Source: Pegea sp. RAD2-039 (taxonomy: Eukaryota; Chordata; Thaliacea; Salpida; Salpidae). Taken from it: a DNA stretch of 64,000 bases. The stretch spans positions 682,001 through 746,000 of the forward strand of contig JAQGEQ010000201.1 in assembly GCA_034620365.1 (NCBI GenBank), in the 5' to 3' direction. The number at the start of each line of letters is the position of its first letter. The stretch's first letter is position 1. Under the pieces are notes generated by a model that saw only the letters and a program-made list of their open reading frames with translations, had not been told where the DNA came from and made no database searches. Position numbers and translations under genes: made by a program. This document shows positions 22,446 to 32,772 of this stretch, one piece after another.

Positions 22446-24523
22446 TATTTTTTCTTATCAACTTAAAGATCATAAAAAGTTGATCACATTTTCAATTTTA
22501 TTTTTCCACAAACATATTCAAAACATGATTGTTTCATGTGCTAGTATTTTCATATTAACTTTTGTATATACATCTTTGTTCGTTTAAATTGATGAAAGCT
22601 CCTCTATGTCTTTTATACATTTTTTATCAAAGTTCTCATTTGTTTTAAACAGTTTAAATCTGTACAAATAATTATCAATGTATAGTCAATCCATAATTAA
22701 TTTATGTCAAAATAAAATTATTTTCGGGAAATTCTTTGATATACATCAGTGTGATGATTATAAAAAAATTAAAATATCAGCAATTACTTGATCTATCATT
22801 AACTTGATAAGTAAAAAGAGTTAAATAGTAATATTTATCGAATATCAACTTAATAAATCTGCTATTTAAAGCAAAAATAAACCCTTTTGAAAACATTTTT
22901 ATGGTTTCTTTTCTATATAATTTTTTTTCTTACTTTATATTATTACAAAATTATATTTAAATGTATTCAAAAAAATCTTTGAAACAAAATATTCTGTTGC
23001 TCTTATATATCAAAATAATACTTTTATTTACAAACATTCGCATTATCGTAATCATCAATAAAAAAAATCACTTTGCTTTACCACCAAGAATATTTTAAAC
23101 TATTTAAAAACTTTTGAAATTATAAAATTAAAAAATCTATAAAATATTTTTGAAAATAGATTTTTAGTAAGATGTTTTAAAATTTATTTATTTTCATTTT
23201 AACGAAAAACTTTTAAATGTAAAATAAAAGCTGAAACCATGAAAACTGTTCAAAACTCTTCAAATCCATTTACTAAAAATTAAATCTTTTTAAAAATCGA
23301 TTCAATGACAATTTGATTCTTTTATTTAGTGCGTTCTTTATTGCATTCTTTTATTGTAGCTTTTAAAGATATTGAAACATGAAACTTATTTATAAAAAAA
23401 TATATACTAGTATACTATTAGTAACAAAAAAATAAAATAGATGCTATAATTCTATCTGATTACAATCTAATTAATAATTTAATTCTAAATCAAAATGTTT
23501 TATTTCATTTTTTTGAATAAAACAATGAAAATTGTCTTACAATCATGTATGTAGTTATCATTTATTTTAGAATTTATAAAAGATCTAACGGATAGTTTTT
23601 TAATTGAAAACTAAAGCTACTTCATTTGAATTTTGCATTTAGAATGTAAAACATCATAAAATACAATAAGTAAAAATACAGAAAAATACTGAATTTGAAA
23701 GAAACAAGCCTTAAAATTTCGAGTTGTTTCATTTTTTCACTTTCAATGAAGCTTTGCAATTTTGAGATACCCCTTTTAATTTTGAAATCAATTCGAGTTC
23801 GTTTACAATCAGTATTTATTATAATTTTTAAATTTCAGCTCCAACAATTTTGAAAATAATTAGTTTTTTGAAATTTAGTCTTTTCAAGTGTTTGTTAATT
23901 GGAAATCAGTTATTAATAAAAAAAAATAGTTACAAGTATGAATCTTATAAATTAAAAGCCATAAAAGTCTGTTAGAATATCAAAATATGCAATTTTATTG
24001 AAAAGGGGAACTATGCATTAGACTTTATAATATTTCTTGCATTAATTCTTTTTACGCTTCCTTTTGATTTAAATAACAATTTATTTCTAGGAACTAAAAT
24101 AATTTTGTAAACTCTCATCATCGTCATTTGTTTTATTATGTTTTGCCTTTATTAAATTTTTTCAGAAATTTTTTGTAATTTATTTTCAATAGTCAATTTG
24201 AGCCAATCACAATATCTCCTTGCTTATATTAAAAACATAAATTGAAATTAACTAGTCTAACCACCATTTTGTATTTAATCAATTCATTTTTTATATAACC
24301 TTTTTAATGCTACTATAAGTAAACCATTTTACTTATTTAAATTTTGTTAATCTTACTATTTGTATTACAATTTATATGATATTTCAATTTAATATATTCA
24401 TTACTTTTTATATTATTATTATTCTTATAATTTGTTAATCAAGTATTATGATTAAATTTTGATGTATACAATTTTTTTTTAGATATTTTGTTAAATGAAA
24501 AATGTGTGAACTGAAATTACAAA
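22446..24523. other. AT-rich intergenic DNA before the first IL-17R-like gene
   Basis: About 2 kb of low-complexity AT-rich sequence. A poly-T/AG acceptor-like site (about 24473-24482) lies 40 bp before the next ATG and could end a 5' UTR intron. Confidence 0.45.
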
Positions 24524-26290
24524 ATGGATAAAAGAAAAACTGTTTTCATTTTTGTAACAATCATTTATCAGTTTAGTTGTGTTGAAGCTTTACCAACAAA
24601 TGATGTTTATTTAGATTTTTGTGATTTTGGAAAATCAGACTATCATTATATGAGTAATTTAGTAAGTTTTAACATACAAACTGTTCAATGTGAAAATGAT
24701 GGAATTAAAAGTTTCTTACAACCTGCTAGACCAGAAGGTTATCGGCTCAACAAATTCTGGCATATAAAAGAGATTAATAAAACTGAAATAATTGATGTGT
24801 CAGTACTTTGGTATCCACCTAATAATGCTGAAATTGAATGGCTAACTGGTTTCATGATCAAGTTTGATAGTTCCAAACTTTTTGTTTGTTTCAACCACAC
24901 TTTAAATTATCGTAAACATGTTAAGAACAATAGTTTGCAATTTAAGCTTAATTGTACTGCTAAGCGCTTCAACAAAGTGTTTCAACCTGGTGACAGGTTC
25001 AACATTGAAATATTTTCATTAAATGGAAAAATACGATCAAAACCTTTAAGGTTTAATGTGAATATTCCCAAGTGCCAGGAAAATAAGTTATTAGCAAAAA
25101 AATCTTTTTGTAAAAGTGATAAAAGTGGCAAGAAGCCTCTTTTTGTTATTCCACTTTCGGCGGGGTTATTTATTCTTTTCTTGCTACTCATTTTCTTATA
25201 TAGAAGAAGACATTTTAATGTGATTAATTTGAAAAAGTCTATAAAATTTAATCAAATAAAAACCAGTGAAATAGATAAGAAAATATCACCTCTAACTATT
25301 ACTCCTAAACATGTCCTTATCCATGTAGCTGATGAAGATCATCCTTTATTTATCTCAGTTGTTCTCAACCTTCTGCAGTTTCTTCAAAGTGATGTAGGCA
25401 TCCCAATAATAGCTCAACAGTTTGATGAAAATGCTGATATAGAGTATACTAAATGGATGGAAAAGGCACTTAAACAAGTTGATAAAGTTGTGGTAATTTG
25501 GTCACCATTGTCAAAGCAAAGATGGATAGAACAAAAACGTTTTGACAAATTTCTGCCATTAATTCGTCATTTGAGAACACAAATGATTCTTGATCCTAAA
25601 TCGAATCAACTTGGATTTGTGTGGTTTAAATGTCTTGGTGATGAAGATAGTATACCAAAAGAATTAATGAATATTTGTCCAAATTTTACACTGATGGAAA
25701 ACTTGGAAAATTTGTATTTTTGGCTAACAGGAATTGAGATGTATGGACCTGGACAAGAAAGATGTATTGATAAAGTAAAATATGAAAATTTTCATTCTCA
25801 ACCACATGGATGCAACTTAAAGCAAGCAATTTATGAGTTAGAAAACCATAAAGATCTAGTCTTAGATTGGTATGATGAACAAATATATGCTATTGATGAA
25901 CCATCATCAAGTGAAAGTTGTGATGATGAATCAAGTGTCATAAAACATTCTGATATTTCAGAAGATCAGAAGACATTTTGTTATTCTGCAGAAGGATCAG
26001 TTAATGAGGATGTAAACATTGAAGATATTCAAACTAAAAGTTTTCAGAGTGATCAAAAATTTGTAGAGTCATTTTGTGTTTCTGTTAATAGTGATTCTGT
26101 TGATTCTTCTAATAAATCTTGTTCTGGAAGTTTAATGTGTGAACATTGTACTGTTAAATTGGCAGATTGTAAATATGATCAAGATATTTTAAGAGTTTCC
26201 ACAGAAACATTGAATTGTTTACCTGTAGGCTATGATTCACAAGATAATTTAGATACTCATTTAAGCTTCTTCACTTTTGATGAAGATTGA
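24524..26290 (+). CDS. IL-17-receptor-like SEFIR receptor, paralog A
   Basis: Intronless 588-aa type I membrane protein. A signal peptide covers about residues 1-22. The ectodomain (about 23-205) carries several cysteines and sequons (NKT, NHT, NNS, NCT) and is shorter than the two-fibronectin-domain ectodomain of vertebrate IL-17 receptors. One membrane helix (about 207-228) is followed by basic residues. The SEFIR domain (about 255-410) shows KHVLIHVADEDHPLF, KVVVIWSP and the distal LMENLENLYFWLTGIEMYGPG block, and LVLDWYDEQIYA follows; both distal blocks resemble the C-terminal part of IL-17RA. A Ser/Asp-rich tail completes it. SEFIR domains bind Act1/CIKS-type adaptors in innate immune signalling. 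From 25138 to 26356 the DNA is almost identical to paralog B, whereas the ectodomain is strongly diverged. Confidence 0.92.
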   Translation: MDKRKTVFIFVTIIYQFSCVEALPTNDVYLDFCDFGKSDYHYMSNLVSFNIQTVQCENDGIKSFLQPARPEGYRLNKFWHIKEINKTEIIDVSVLWYPPNNAEIEWLTGFMIKFDSSKLFVCFNHTLNYRKHVKNNSLQFKLNCTAKRFNKVFQPGDRFNIEIFSLNGKIRSKPLRFNVNIPKCQENKLLAKKSFCKSDKSGKKPLFVIPLSAGLFILFLLLIFLYRRRHFNVINLKKSIKFNQIKTSEIDKKISPLTITPKHVLIHVADEDHPLFISVVLNLLQFLQSDVGIPIIAQQFDENADIEYTKWMEKALKQVDKVVVIWSPLSKQRWIEQKRFDKFLPLIRHLRTQMILDPKSNQLGFVWFKCLGDEDSIPKELMNICPNFTLMENLENLYFWLTGIEMYGPGQERCIDKVKYENFHSQPHGCNLKQAIYELENHKDLVLDWYDEQIYAIDEPSSSESCDDESSVIKHSDISEDQKTFCYSAEGSVNEDVNIEDIQTKSFQSDQKFVESFCVSVNSDSVDSSNKSCSGSLMCEHCTVKLADCKYDQDILRVSTETLNCLPVGYDSQDNLDTHLSFFTFDED

Positions 26291-26356
26291 TTTAATTGTG
26301 TTTACCTTTTTCAAATTTGTTAGCTCTATCTGGATAAGTTTGATGTTTTGCAAATA
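25138..26356 (+). repeat. Homogenised segment, copy in paralog A
   Basis: About 1.22 kb covering the membrane helix, SEFIR domain, tail, stop codon and about 66 bp of 3' flank. It matches 29430-30649 with about seven substitutions in the coding part, counted by eye, and a small indel just after the stop. Similarity drops abruptly at both edges. Confidence 0.93.
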
Positions 26357-28803
26357 TGTTGACTTCAAACCGAGTTGTCTTTAAATTTAATCATTCTTTT
26401 TAGTCTGCAAGGTTTGTGTATCAATGTTTTTGAAGTTATATCAGCTGGGGTCATCTGGCTCTTCTGATAGACTTTGCCTTTCTAGAGTGAAACAATTACC
26501 CTTTTTATCATATTTATGTTTTACAAAATACCTTAAATATTTTAATTTAATCACTTTCAAGATTAATTATGCAAGTTAAAAGGTTTTTAAACAGTGTTCC
26601 AAATTTTTATTAACGTTGCCTACATATTCAATTGTCAACTTTACCTGCTTACTGCGTACATTCGTAAAATCTTTGCTCGTTATCCACTTCTTCAAAAACT
26701 GTTCTGTGAAAATGTATGGGAAGAGTTAAAAAAGTATACATTTACGTTGAGAGCTCTTTCTATAAGAACAAAAACCAGCTTGTGTCTAAAATAATATTGT
26801 AACGTATCAACATTTTTATAGGCTTTTTATTAAGCAGTATTAGCATCCAATAGTATTTGGTTATTTAGCTACTTTTTACATTTTTTTTTGCAAAGTTAAG
26901 TCTGTTTTCTACTTAAATTTTTTTTATTCTAGATAAAGAATTTTGAAATTTTTCTATTCTGTTTGCTATCTTTCAAAACAATTACAATAAATGAATATCA
27001 TAAAATTGCTGAGTATGGTACAAGCAATTTTGAAGATTTGTTTACCTAAAACGCTTATTATCAGCTTACATTATTTCAGATTTCTTTCATTAGTCAGGAA
27101 TTATTTTTGTTTTTGAATACTTTTAGGTTAAATTAGCACAGATAGTCATCAGCTGTTTGTACATTAGTGCAACATTTTCAAATCCAACTTTTAAGTAATT
27201 AACGGATGTGACGTCAAAAGTGAAAATAGGTGAAACATTTATTGCAAATAATTTGATTCAAAATTATACCTAAAATTCATTAATGATTTAAATTTCAGTA
27301 TTCAACCTCCCTATTTGTAGATATATATGAGATTTTTTTAAAATTAATAAAATGTAATAGTAGCTAAATGGATTTTCAGCTAACTAATATTTCTTTAGAT
27401 TTCAATAATAGTATAATATTTAGGTACTTATGAGTGAAAGACAACTATAGTCGTGGGTAATTTCGCGCGCATTATTGTTTTAGAGCAGAAAAGTCATGAG
27501 CATCACTAAGTACAAGACTTATTAGTTGAAAAGATTTACAAATCAAATTGCTGAACTGATTCATTTAATATTTTATAAAATATAGATCTTGCCACATACT
27601 AATTAAACTTGTGGAGAAATGATAGCCACAAATATGTTTGTATCAAATAAATAAATCTTAACAAATTAGATTTATAAAAAAAGGGTAATCAGATTTTATG
27701 CCTAATGATAAAATCTCATATGCTAATTTTAGAAAATATCCAATAGTTTCTTAAACGAAGAAGATGTAAAGGAATTATATAAACAAAGCTTAGTTAATAC
27801 AACCTACAGATGAAATGATATTCAAATACACTTATTCTTGAATAAAAATTCTTTTATATAACCAAATTTTTCTCTATAGTTATGAAAATATTTTTAAATA
27901 ATTGTTTAATTATTATGTAAACATTCAGTCGCAAATTTTAATTCTTAAGTTTTGTATGTATTTTTCAAATAGTAATATCCTAGTATTTGCAAGCAACTTA
28001 AACATTTGAAAAATGTATTTTTATATTCTATTGAAAGTTTGGACTCATAAATATTCGCGTATTGCATATATTACGTAAAAGTAATCGTAGTAGAACAAGA
28101 GAAAAGTCTTCACACTGAAAAGCATTCGTCGAAAAAATCGATTTTTTTCTTTCAACTTCTTTTCTGATATTTAACTAAAAGTACTTTCTGCATAAAACTT
28201 ATACAGTAGCAGATTTTTGATATTTTCAAGTTAATAATTGTATTTAGGAAGTTTTTATTTGACTTAATCTTCTAATTTATTCCAAAATGTGAAAACGTTA
28301 ATTTCATATTTTAATATTTTTTTATACTTCAAGAAAGTAATTTTTTGTTTTCCTAAAGTTTTATTTCTTATATTATTCAAAGCTTGAATAACTTTGTTGT
28401 AAAAACTTGAACAATTTTGTGTAAGAGGCTTTTAGTTCAGCAAATAAGTTCTAATGCTATTATGTATAAAAATTAATTAATTGTGAGATGTATAAACTAG
28501 TTTTTAAATTGTAACTGTAGTTTAGGTTTGCTGCTTCAAAAGATGTGGATCATTGTTGGATACTTTAATATAAAAAAGCTGTGGTGTTTGTAGTTTATAT
28601 TTTTTATTATAATTAAAGCAAACTATTAAAAGATAATATTAGTCAGTAAGCATCATATACCTGGAGTAATACTTTTTTCTTTAAGCATTTCTTTGTATCA
28701 AAGTTTTGTGATTATTTCAATTATTATTTTGTCACCTGAGTTATAATATTTTATAAATTATCATAAAGCATTATTTTTTCAGTTTTTTATCTGAATTTAA
28801 TTA
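26357..28803. other. AT-rich spacer between the two IL-17R-like genes
   Basis: About 2.4 kb with no recognised gene or repeat. A TTTTTTCAG acceptor-like site (about 28775-28783) lies just before the start codon of paralog B and may close a 5' UTR intron, as at paralog A. Confidence 0.45.
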
Positions 28804-30582
28804 ATGATTGATTACAAATCAATAACTTTTCTTATTGTAGCTTTTTGTATAATTAATTCTGAAGGGAAAGGTTGTGAGAAAAACAATTTTGTAATAGACT
28901 TATGTAGCTTGACTTTTCCAAATTTCACTTATATAAGTGATATAATAAATTTTAAATTTCAAAAAACTCCATGTATTAATCAAAAACTCCCAAATTCTTC
29001 AAATCCGAAAAGACCTTATATTGATGGATCATCAGTAAAAACTGAAACAAAGTCTGTCAATGGAACAGTTATTTCTGACGTTGTAATTAAATGGTCACCA
29101 AATCAAGATGTTACAGTCAACTCATTAACTGGTTTTGAGATAAACTTTAATGGGTCTAATCTTTTTGTCTGTTTAAAACATCCCCTGAATTTTGAGGATC
29201 ATGTTTGTAATCATAGAATCAGCTTCAAGTTTGGTTGTATTGATAAATATTTTAACTGTAAAATTCAACCTGGTGACAAATTAACCATTAGAGTAGTTTC
29301 TTTGAATGGAGATGAACGTTCTGAAGAAGCTTTGTTAAATATAAAAGTCCCAGGAGAGAACATAGTAACAACCATAACTTGTGATAAAAAATGTAGAAAA
29401 AATAAAAAAGAAAGATTCACTAATAACGATCTTTTTGTTATTCCACTTTCGGCGGGGTTATTTATTCTTTTCTTGCTACTCATTTTCTTATATAGAAAAA
29501 GACATTTTAATGTGATTAATTTGAAAAAGTCTATAAAATTTAATCAAATAAAAACCAGTGAAATAGATAAGAAAATATCACCTCTAACTATTACTCCTAA
29601 ACATGTCCTTATCCATGTAGCTGATGAAGATCATCCTTTATTTATCTCAGTTGTTCTCAACCTTCTGCAGTTTCTTCAAAGTGATGTAGGCATCCCAATA
29701 ATAGCTCAACAGTTTGATGAAAATGCTGATATAGAGTATACTAAATGGATGGAAAAGGCACTTAAACAAGTTGATAAAGTTGTGGTAATTTGGTCACCAT
29801 TGTCAAAGCAAAGATGGATAGAACAAAAACGTTTTGACAAATTTCTGCCATTAATTCGTCATTTGAGAACACAAATGATTCTTGATCCTAAATCGAATCA
29901 ACTTGGATTTGTGTGGTTTAAATGTCTTGGTGATGAAGATAGTATACCAAAAGAATTAATGAATATTTGTCCAAATTTTACACTGATGGAAAACTTGGAA
30001 AATTTGTATTTTTGGCTAACAGGAATTGAGATGTATGGACCTGGACAAGAAAGATGTATTGATAAAGTAAAATATGAAAATTTTCATTCTCAACCACATG
30101 GATGCAACTTGAAGCAAGCAATTTATGAGTTAGAAAACCATAAAGATCTAGTCTTAGATTGGTATGATGAACAAATATATGCTATTGATGAATCATCATC
30201 AAGTGAAAGTTGTGATGATGAATCAAGTGTCATAAAACATTCTGATATTTCAGAAGATCAGAAGACATTTTGTTATTCTGCAGAAGGATCAGTTAAAGAA
30301 AATGTAAACATTGAAGATATTCAAACTAAAAGTTTTCAGAGTGATCAAAAATTTGTAGAGTCATTTTGTGTTTCTGTTAATAGTGATTCTGTTGATTCTT
30401 CTAATAAATCTTGTTCTGGAAGTTTAATGTGTGAACATTGTACTGTTAAATTGGCAGATTGTAAATATGATCAAGATATTTTAAGAGTTTCCACAGAAAC
30501 ATTGAATTGTTTACCTGTAGGTTATGATTCACAAGATAATTTAGATACTCATTTAAGCTTCTTCACTTTTGATGAAGATTGA
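28804..30582 (+). CDS. IL-17-receptor-like SEFIR receptor, paralog B
   Basis: Intronless 592-aa type I receptor in the same orientation as paralog A, 2.5 kb downstream. Signal peptide about residues 1-21. The ectodomain (22-208) is recognisably related to paralog A: SLTGFEINFNGSNLFVC here against WLTGFMIKFDSSKLFVC there, and QPGDKLTIRVVSLNG against QPGDRFNIEIFSLNG. It is, however, largely different in sequence and has extra cysteines (CNHRISFKFGC, CDKKC). Sequons include NFT, NGT and NGS. From the membrane helix (about 211-232) through SEFIR (about 259-412) to the stop the protein is nearly identical to A; visible changes are R to K after the helix, P to S, and NED to KEN in the tail. The pair suggests two ligand-binding heads on one shared signalling module. 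Confidence 0.92.
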   Translation: MIDYKSITFLIVAFCIINSEGKGCEKNNFVIDLCSLTFPNFTYISDIINFKFQKTPCINQKLPNSSNPKRPYIDGSSVKTETKSVNGTVISDVVIKWSPNQDVTVNSLTGFEINFNGSNLFVCLKHPLNFEDHVCNHRISFKFGCIDKYFNCKIQPGDKLTIRVVSLNGDERSEEALLNIKVPGENIVTTITCDKKCRKNKKERFTNNDLFVIPLSAGLFILFLLLIFLYRKRHFNVINLKKSIKFNQIKTSEIDKKISPLTITPKHVLIHVADEDHPLFISVVLNLLQFLQSDVGIPIIAQQFDENADIEYTKWMEKALKQVDKVVVIWSPLSKQRWIEQKRFDKFLPLIRHLRTQMILDPKSNQLGFVWFKCLGDEDSIPKELMNICPNFTLMENLENLYFWLTGIEMYGPGQERCIDKVKYENFHSQPHGCNLKQAIYELENHKDLVLDWYDEQIYAIDESSSSESCDDESSVIKHSDISEDQKTFCYSAEGSVKENVNIEDIQTKSFQSDQKFVESFCVSVNSDSVDSSNKSCSGSLMCEHCTVKLADCKYDQDILRVSTETLNCLPVGYDSQDNLDTHLSFFTFDED

Positions 30583-30649
30583 TTTAATTGTGTTTTAACT
30601 TTTTCAAATTTGTTAGCTCTATCTGGATAAGTTTGATGTTTTGCAAATA
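29430..30649 (+). repeat. Homogenised segment, copy in paralog B
   Basis: Partner of 25138-26356. It starts within the juxtamembrane codons and ends about 67 bp after the stop, in TTGCAAATA, after which the two flanks are unrelated. Confidence 0.93.
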
Positions 30650-32772
30650 CTTTCACAATTAATCAATAACTTGACAGTTGGATTTCAAAGTTTAAACTGA
30701 TTTGTTTCATAAAACGGCGCAGCGTGACTTTCATATTGTTTTGCTTTAACTCCTTTTTATAACTATTATGTGGTTTTTGTTGTTGCTCATGTTTTCTGTT
30801 CAGCTTTTCTCGCTTTTGTTCAAACATCTTTACATCTTAATAAAGTAAAAAGCTTACAATTTGATTAACCAGTTAGCTATTATTTAATAATGTTTTTTGT
30901 ATTTCATTTTTTTTGTATTTCATTTTTTACTTCTAGCTTCTATTTTGTTGATTTTATAGTACCTTTGTTTGGTCCTTTTCTAGATAATCATTTTGTCTAA
31001 TACGTTTTCATATTATTTTTTAACAATTGTAATATTCACAACATACTGTTTTAATCTTGCTTGTAAATGTTGTCTTCTACGAATGAGCTTTTATGAAACT
31101 GTATTTAAAAAACTGACCGATATTTCCCTTTTCTGGACGATTTTTCAAAGATGTTTTTGTGATTTTACAATTAAAAAAATCTATTTTTCTGATTCGTTAA
31201 AAATGAACACAATCTAATTAGAAATATAATTAGAAAAGTAATCATTATATCTGATCAGATTGTGTTCACTGAAAGTTTAAAACATAAAATACTTAAAGAC
31301 AAAATTTTCCTTGATGAACTTCCAATGATTTGTTGATCTAATGATTTGATAAATTTAAAATGATCCAACGATTTTTTAGAAATATAATAAATAATGAATA
31401 ATAAATGAAGTGATATTATTTGCTTTGATGAATAATTTATGTACTCTAAACATATTTTTACTCGGTAAAGGTCTGAAATATATTCTTCTAAAATTTTACA
31501 AAATATAAATGGTAAGTAACGATATTTTTATTTAGTTTTGAATTAAATCTTCTTAAAACTGTATAAAAGGTTCACTTTCTTGGTTAATTTAAAATTAAAA
31601 AAAAACATATAAATTCTACTAATTTTTTTAAATTAATTAAAACTTTCAGCTAATTTGTTTCTTAACATTACATGCAACTAATTATCTATTTCAGTTTGTG
31701 TCTATAACTTAAGTCTTTATAAGAAACAAGCTAAAGTACATTTACTGAGAAGTTAATACCTCAACTTCTTAGAGATATTATTTAATGTATTAACTGATAA
31801 ATTTAGATTGTTCAGTTTATGTGATATTTGGCGTAAATTTCATGAATTTTAAAATTCTAAGACCTTAGTTTTGATGCAAACATATTTTCAAAAAATATGA
31901 ATAATGAGAAACAAGTAAAACGATTAACATACGATTTCAATTTTACTTTATAAAAATAGAATTATTTTATTATACCCTGCTTACTATTTTAAAATGATGG
32001 AAAAAATATAGTTGAGTATTTATAAGTTTTTTTTAACAGTATAATATTACCTAATAATTGATCTATGTCTAATAAATTTGAAATAATTGAAAGTAAAAGA
32101 GCTTCCTCTCAACTATTTAAGGGAGTAATATTCGGCCTTATGCAATTCTATAAAGATCATTTTTCTGTTTCTCAAGCTCTTTGCAACTATTCAATAAATT
32201 AGAGAGTTGGAGTGGTTTTATTATATTTAAAACTATCATTTTTTTATTTATGATCTGTTTTAGAATGATATTTTTAAGATTTTTATAATTAGTATTCATA
32301 TATTCTAATTTCATTGATAACGCCTAGTATGAATCTTAAATATAACTTAATTTTAAATTGATGCTCTTATTGATATAATATCATTGTATGCACAAAGTTT
32401 ACCACTCTCTTGAATTTTTAAAAGCTTTTTATAATAAGCCACTTTAGTACACTATAGCTGTTTTACTTGTTTTAATTTTTAGCTTCCTAGTAACAAAATA
32501 TTTAGAGTAAACAATGATTGATTCTTGATTTTATTATTCTAATTTTAGCTTGATCTTACCTTAAAATATTGATATTCTATAAAAATATGTTTTTACATCT
32601 GTCACAATAACAAAATATCTTTATTTCTTTATCAAAACTTTTTTCTTCAACTTATGCCTAAATAGATCTGAGTTCAATAAACAATTATTAAGCTTTCTTA
32701 TGATTAAGAAATTTAAACAAATTTCTTTTATTTATATCGATATATTTTAGAGAAAAATTTTCACTTAATACC
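30650..32772. other. AT-rich spacer upstream of DYNC2LI1
   Basis: No coding exon or repeat family recognised in about 2.1 kb of AT-rich DNA. Confidence 0.45.
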
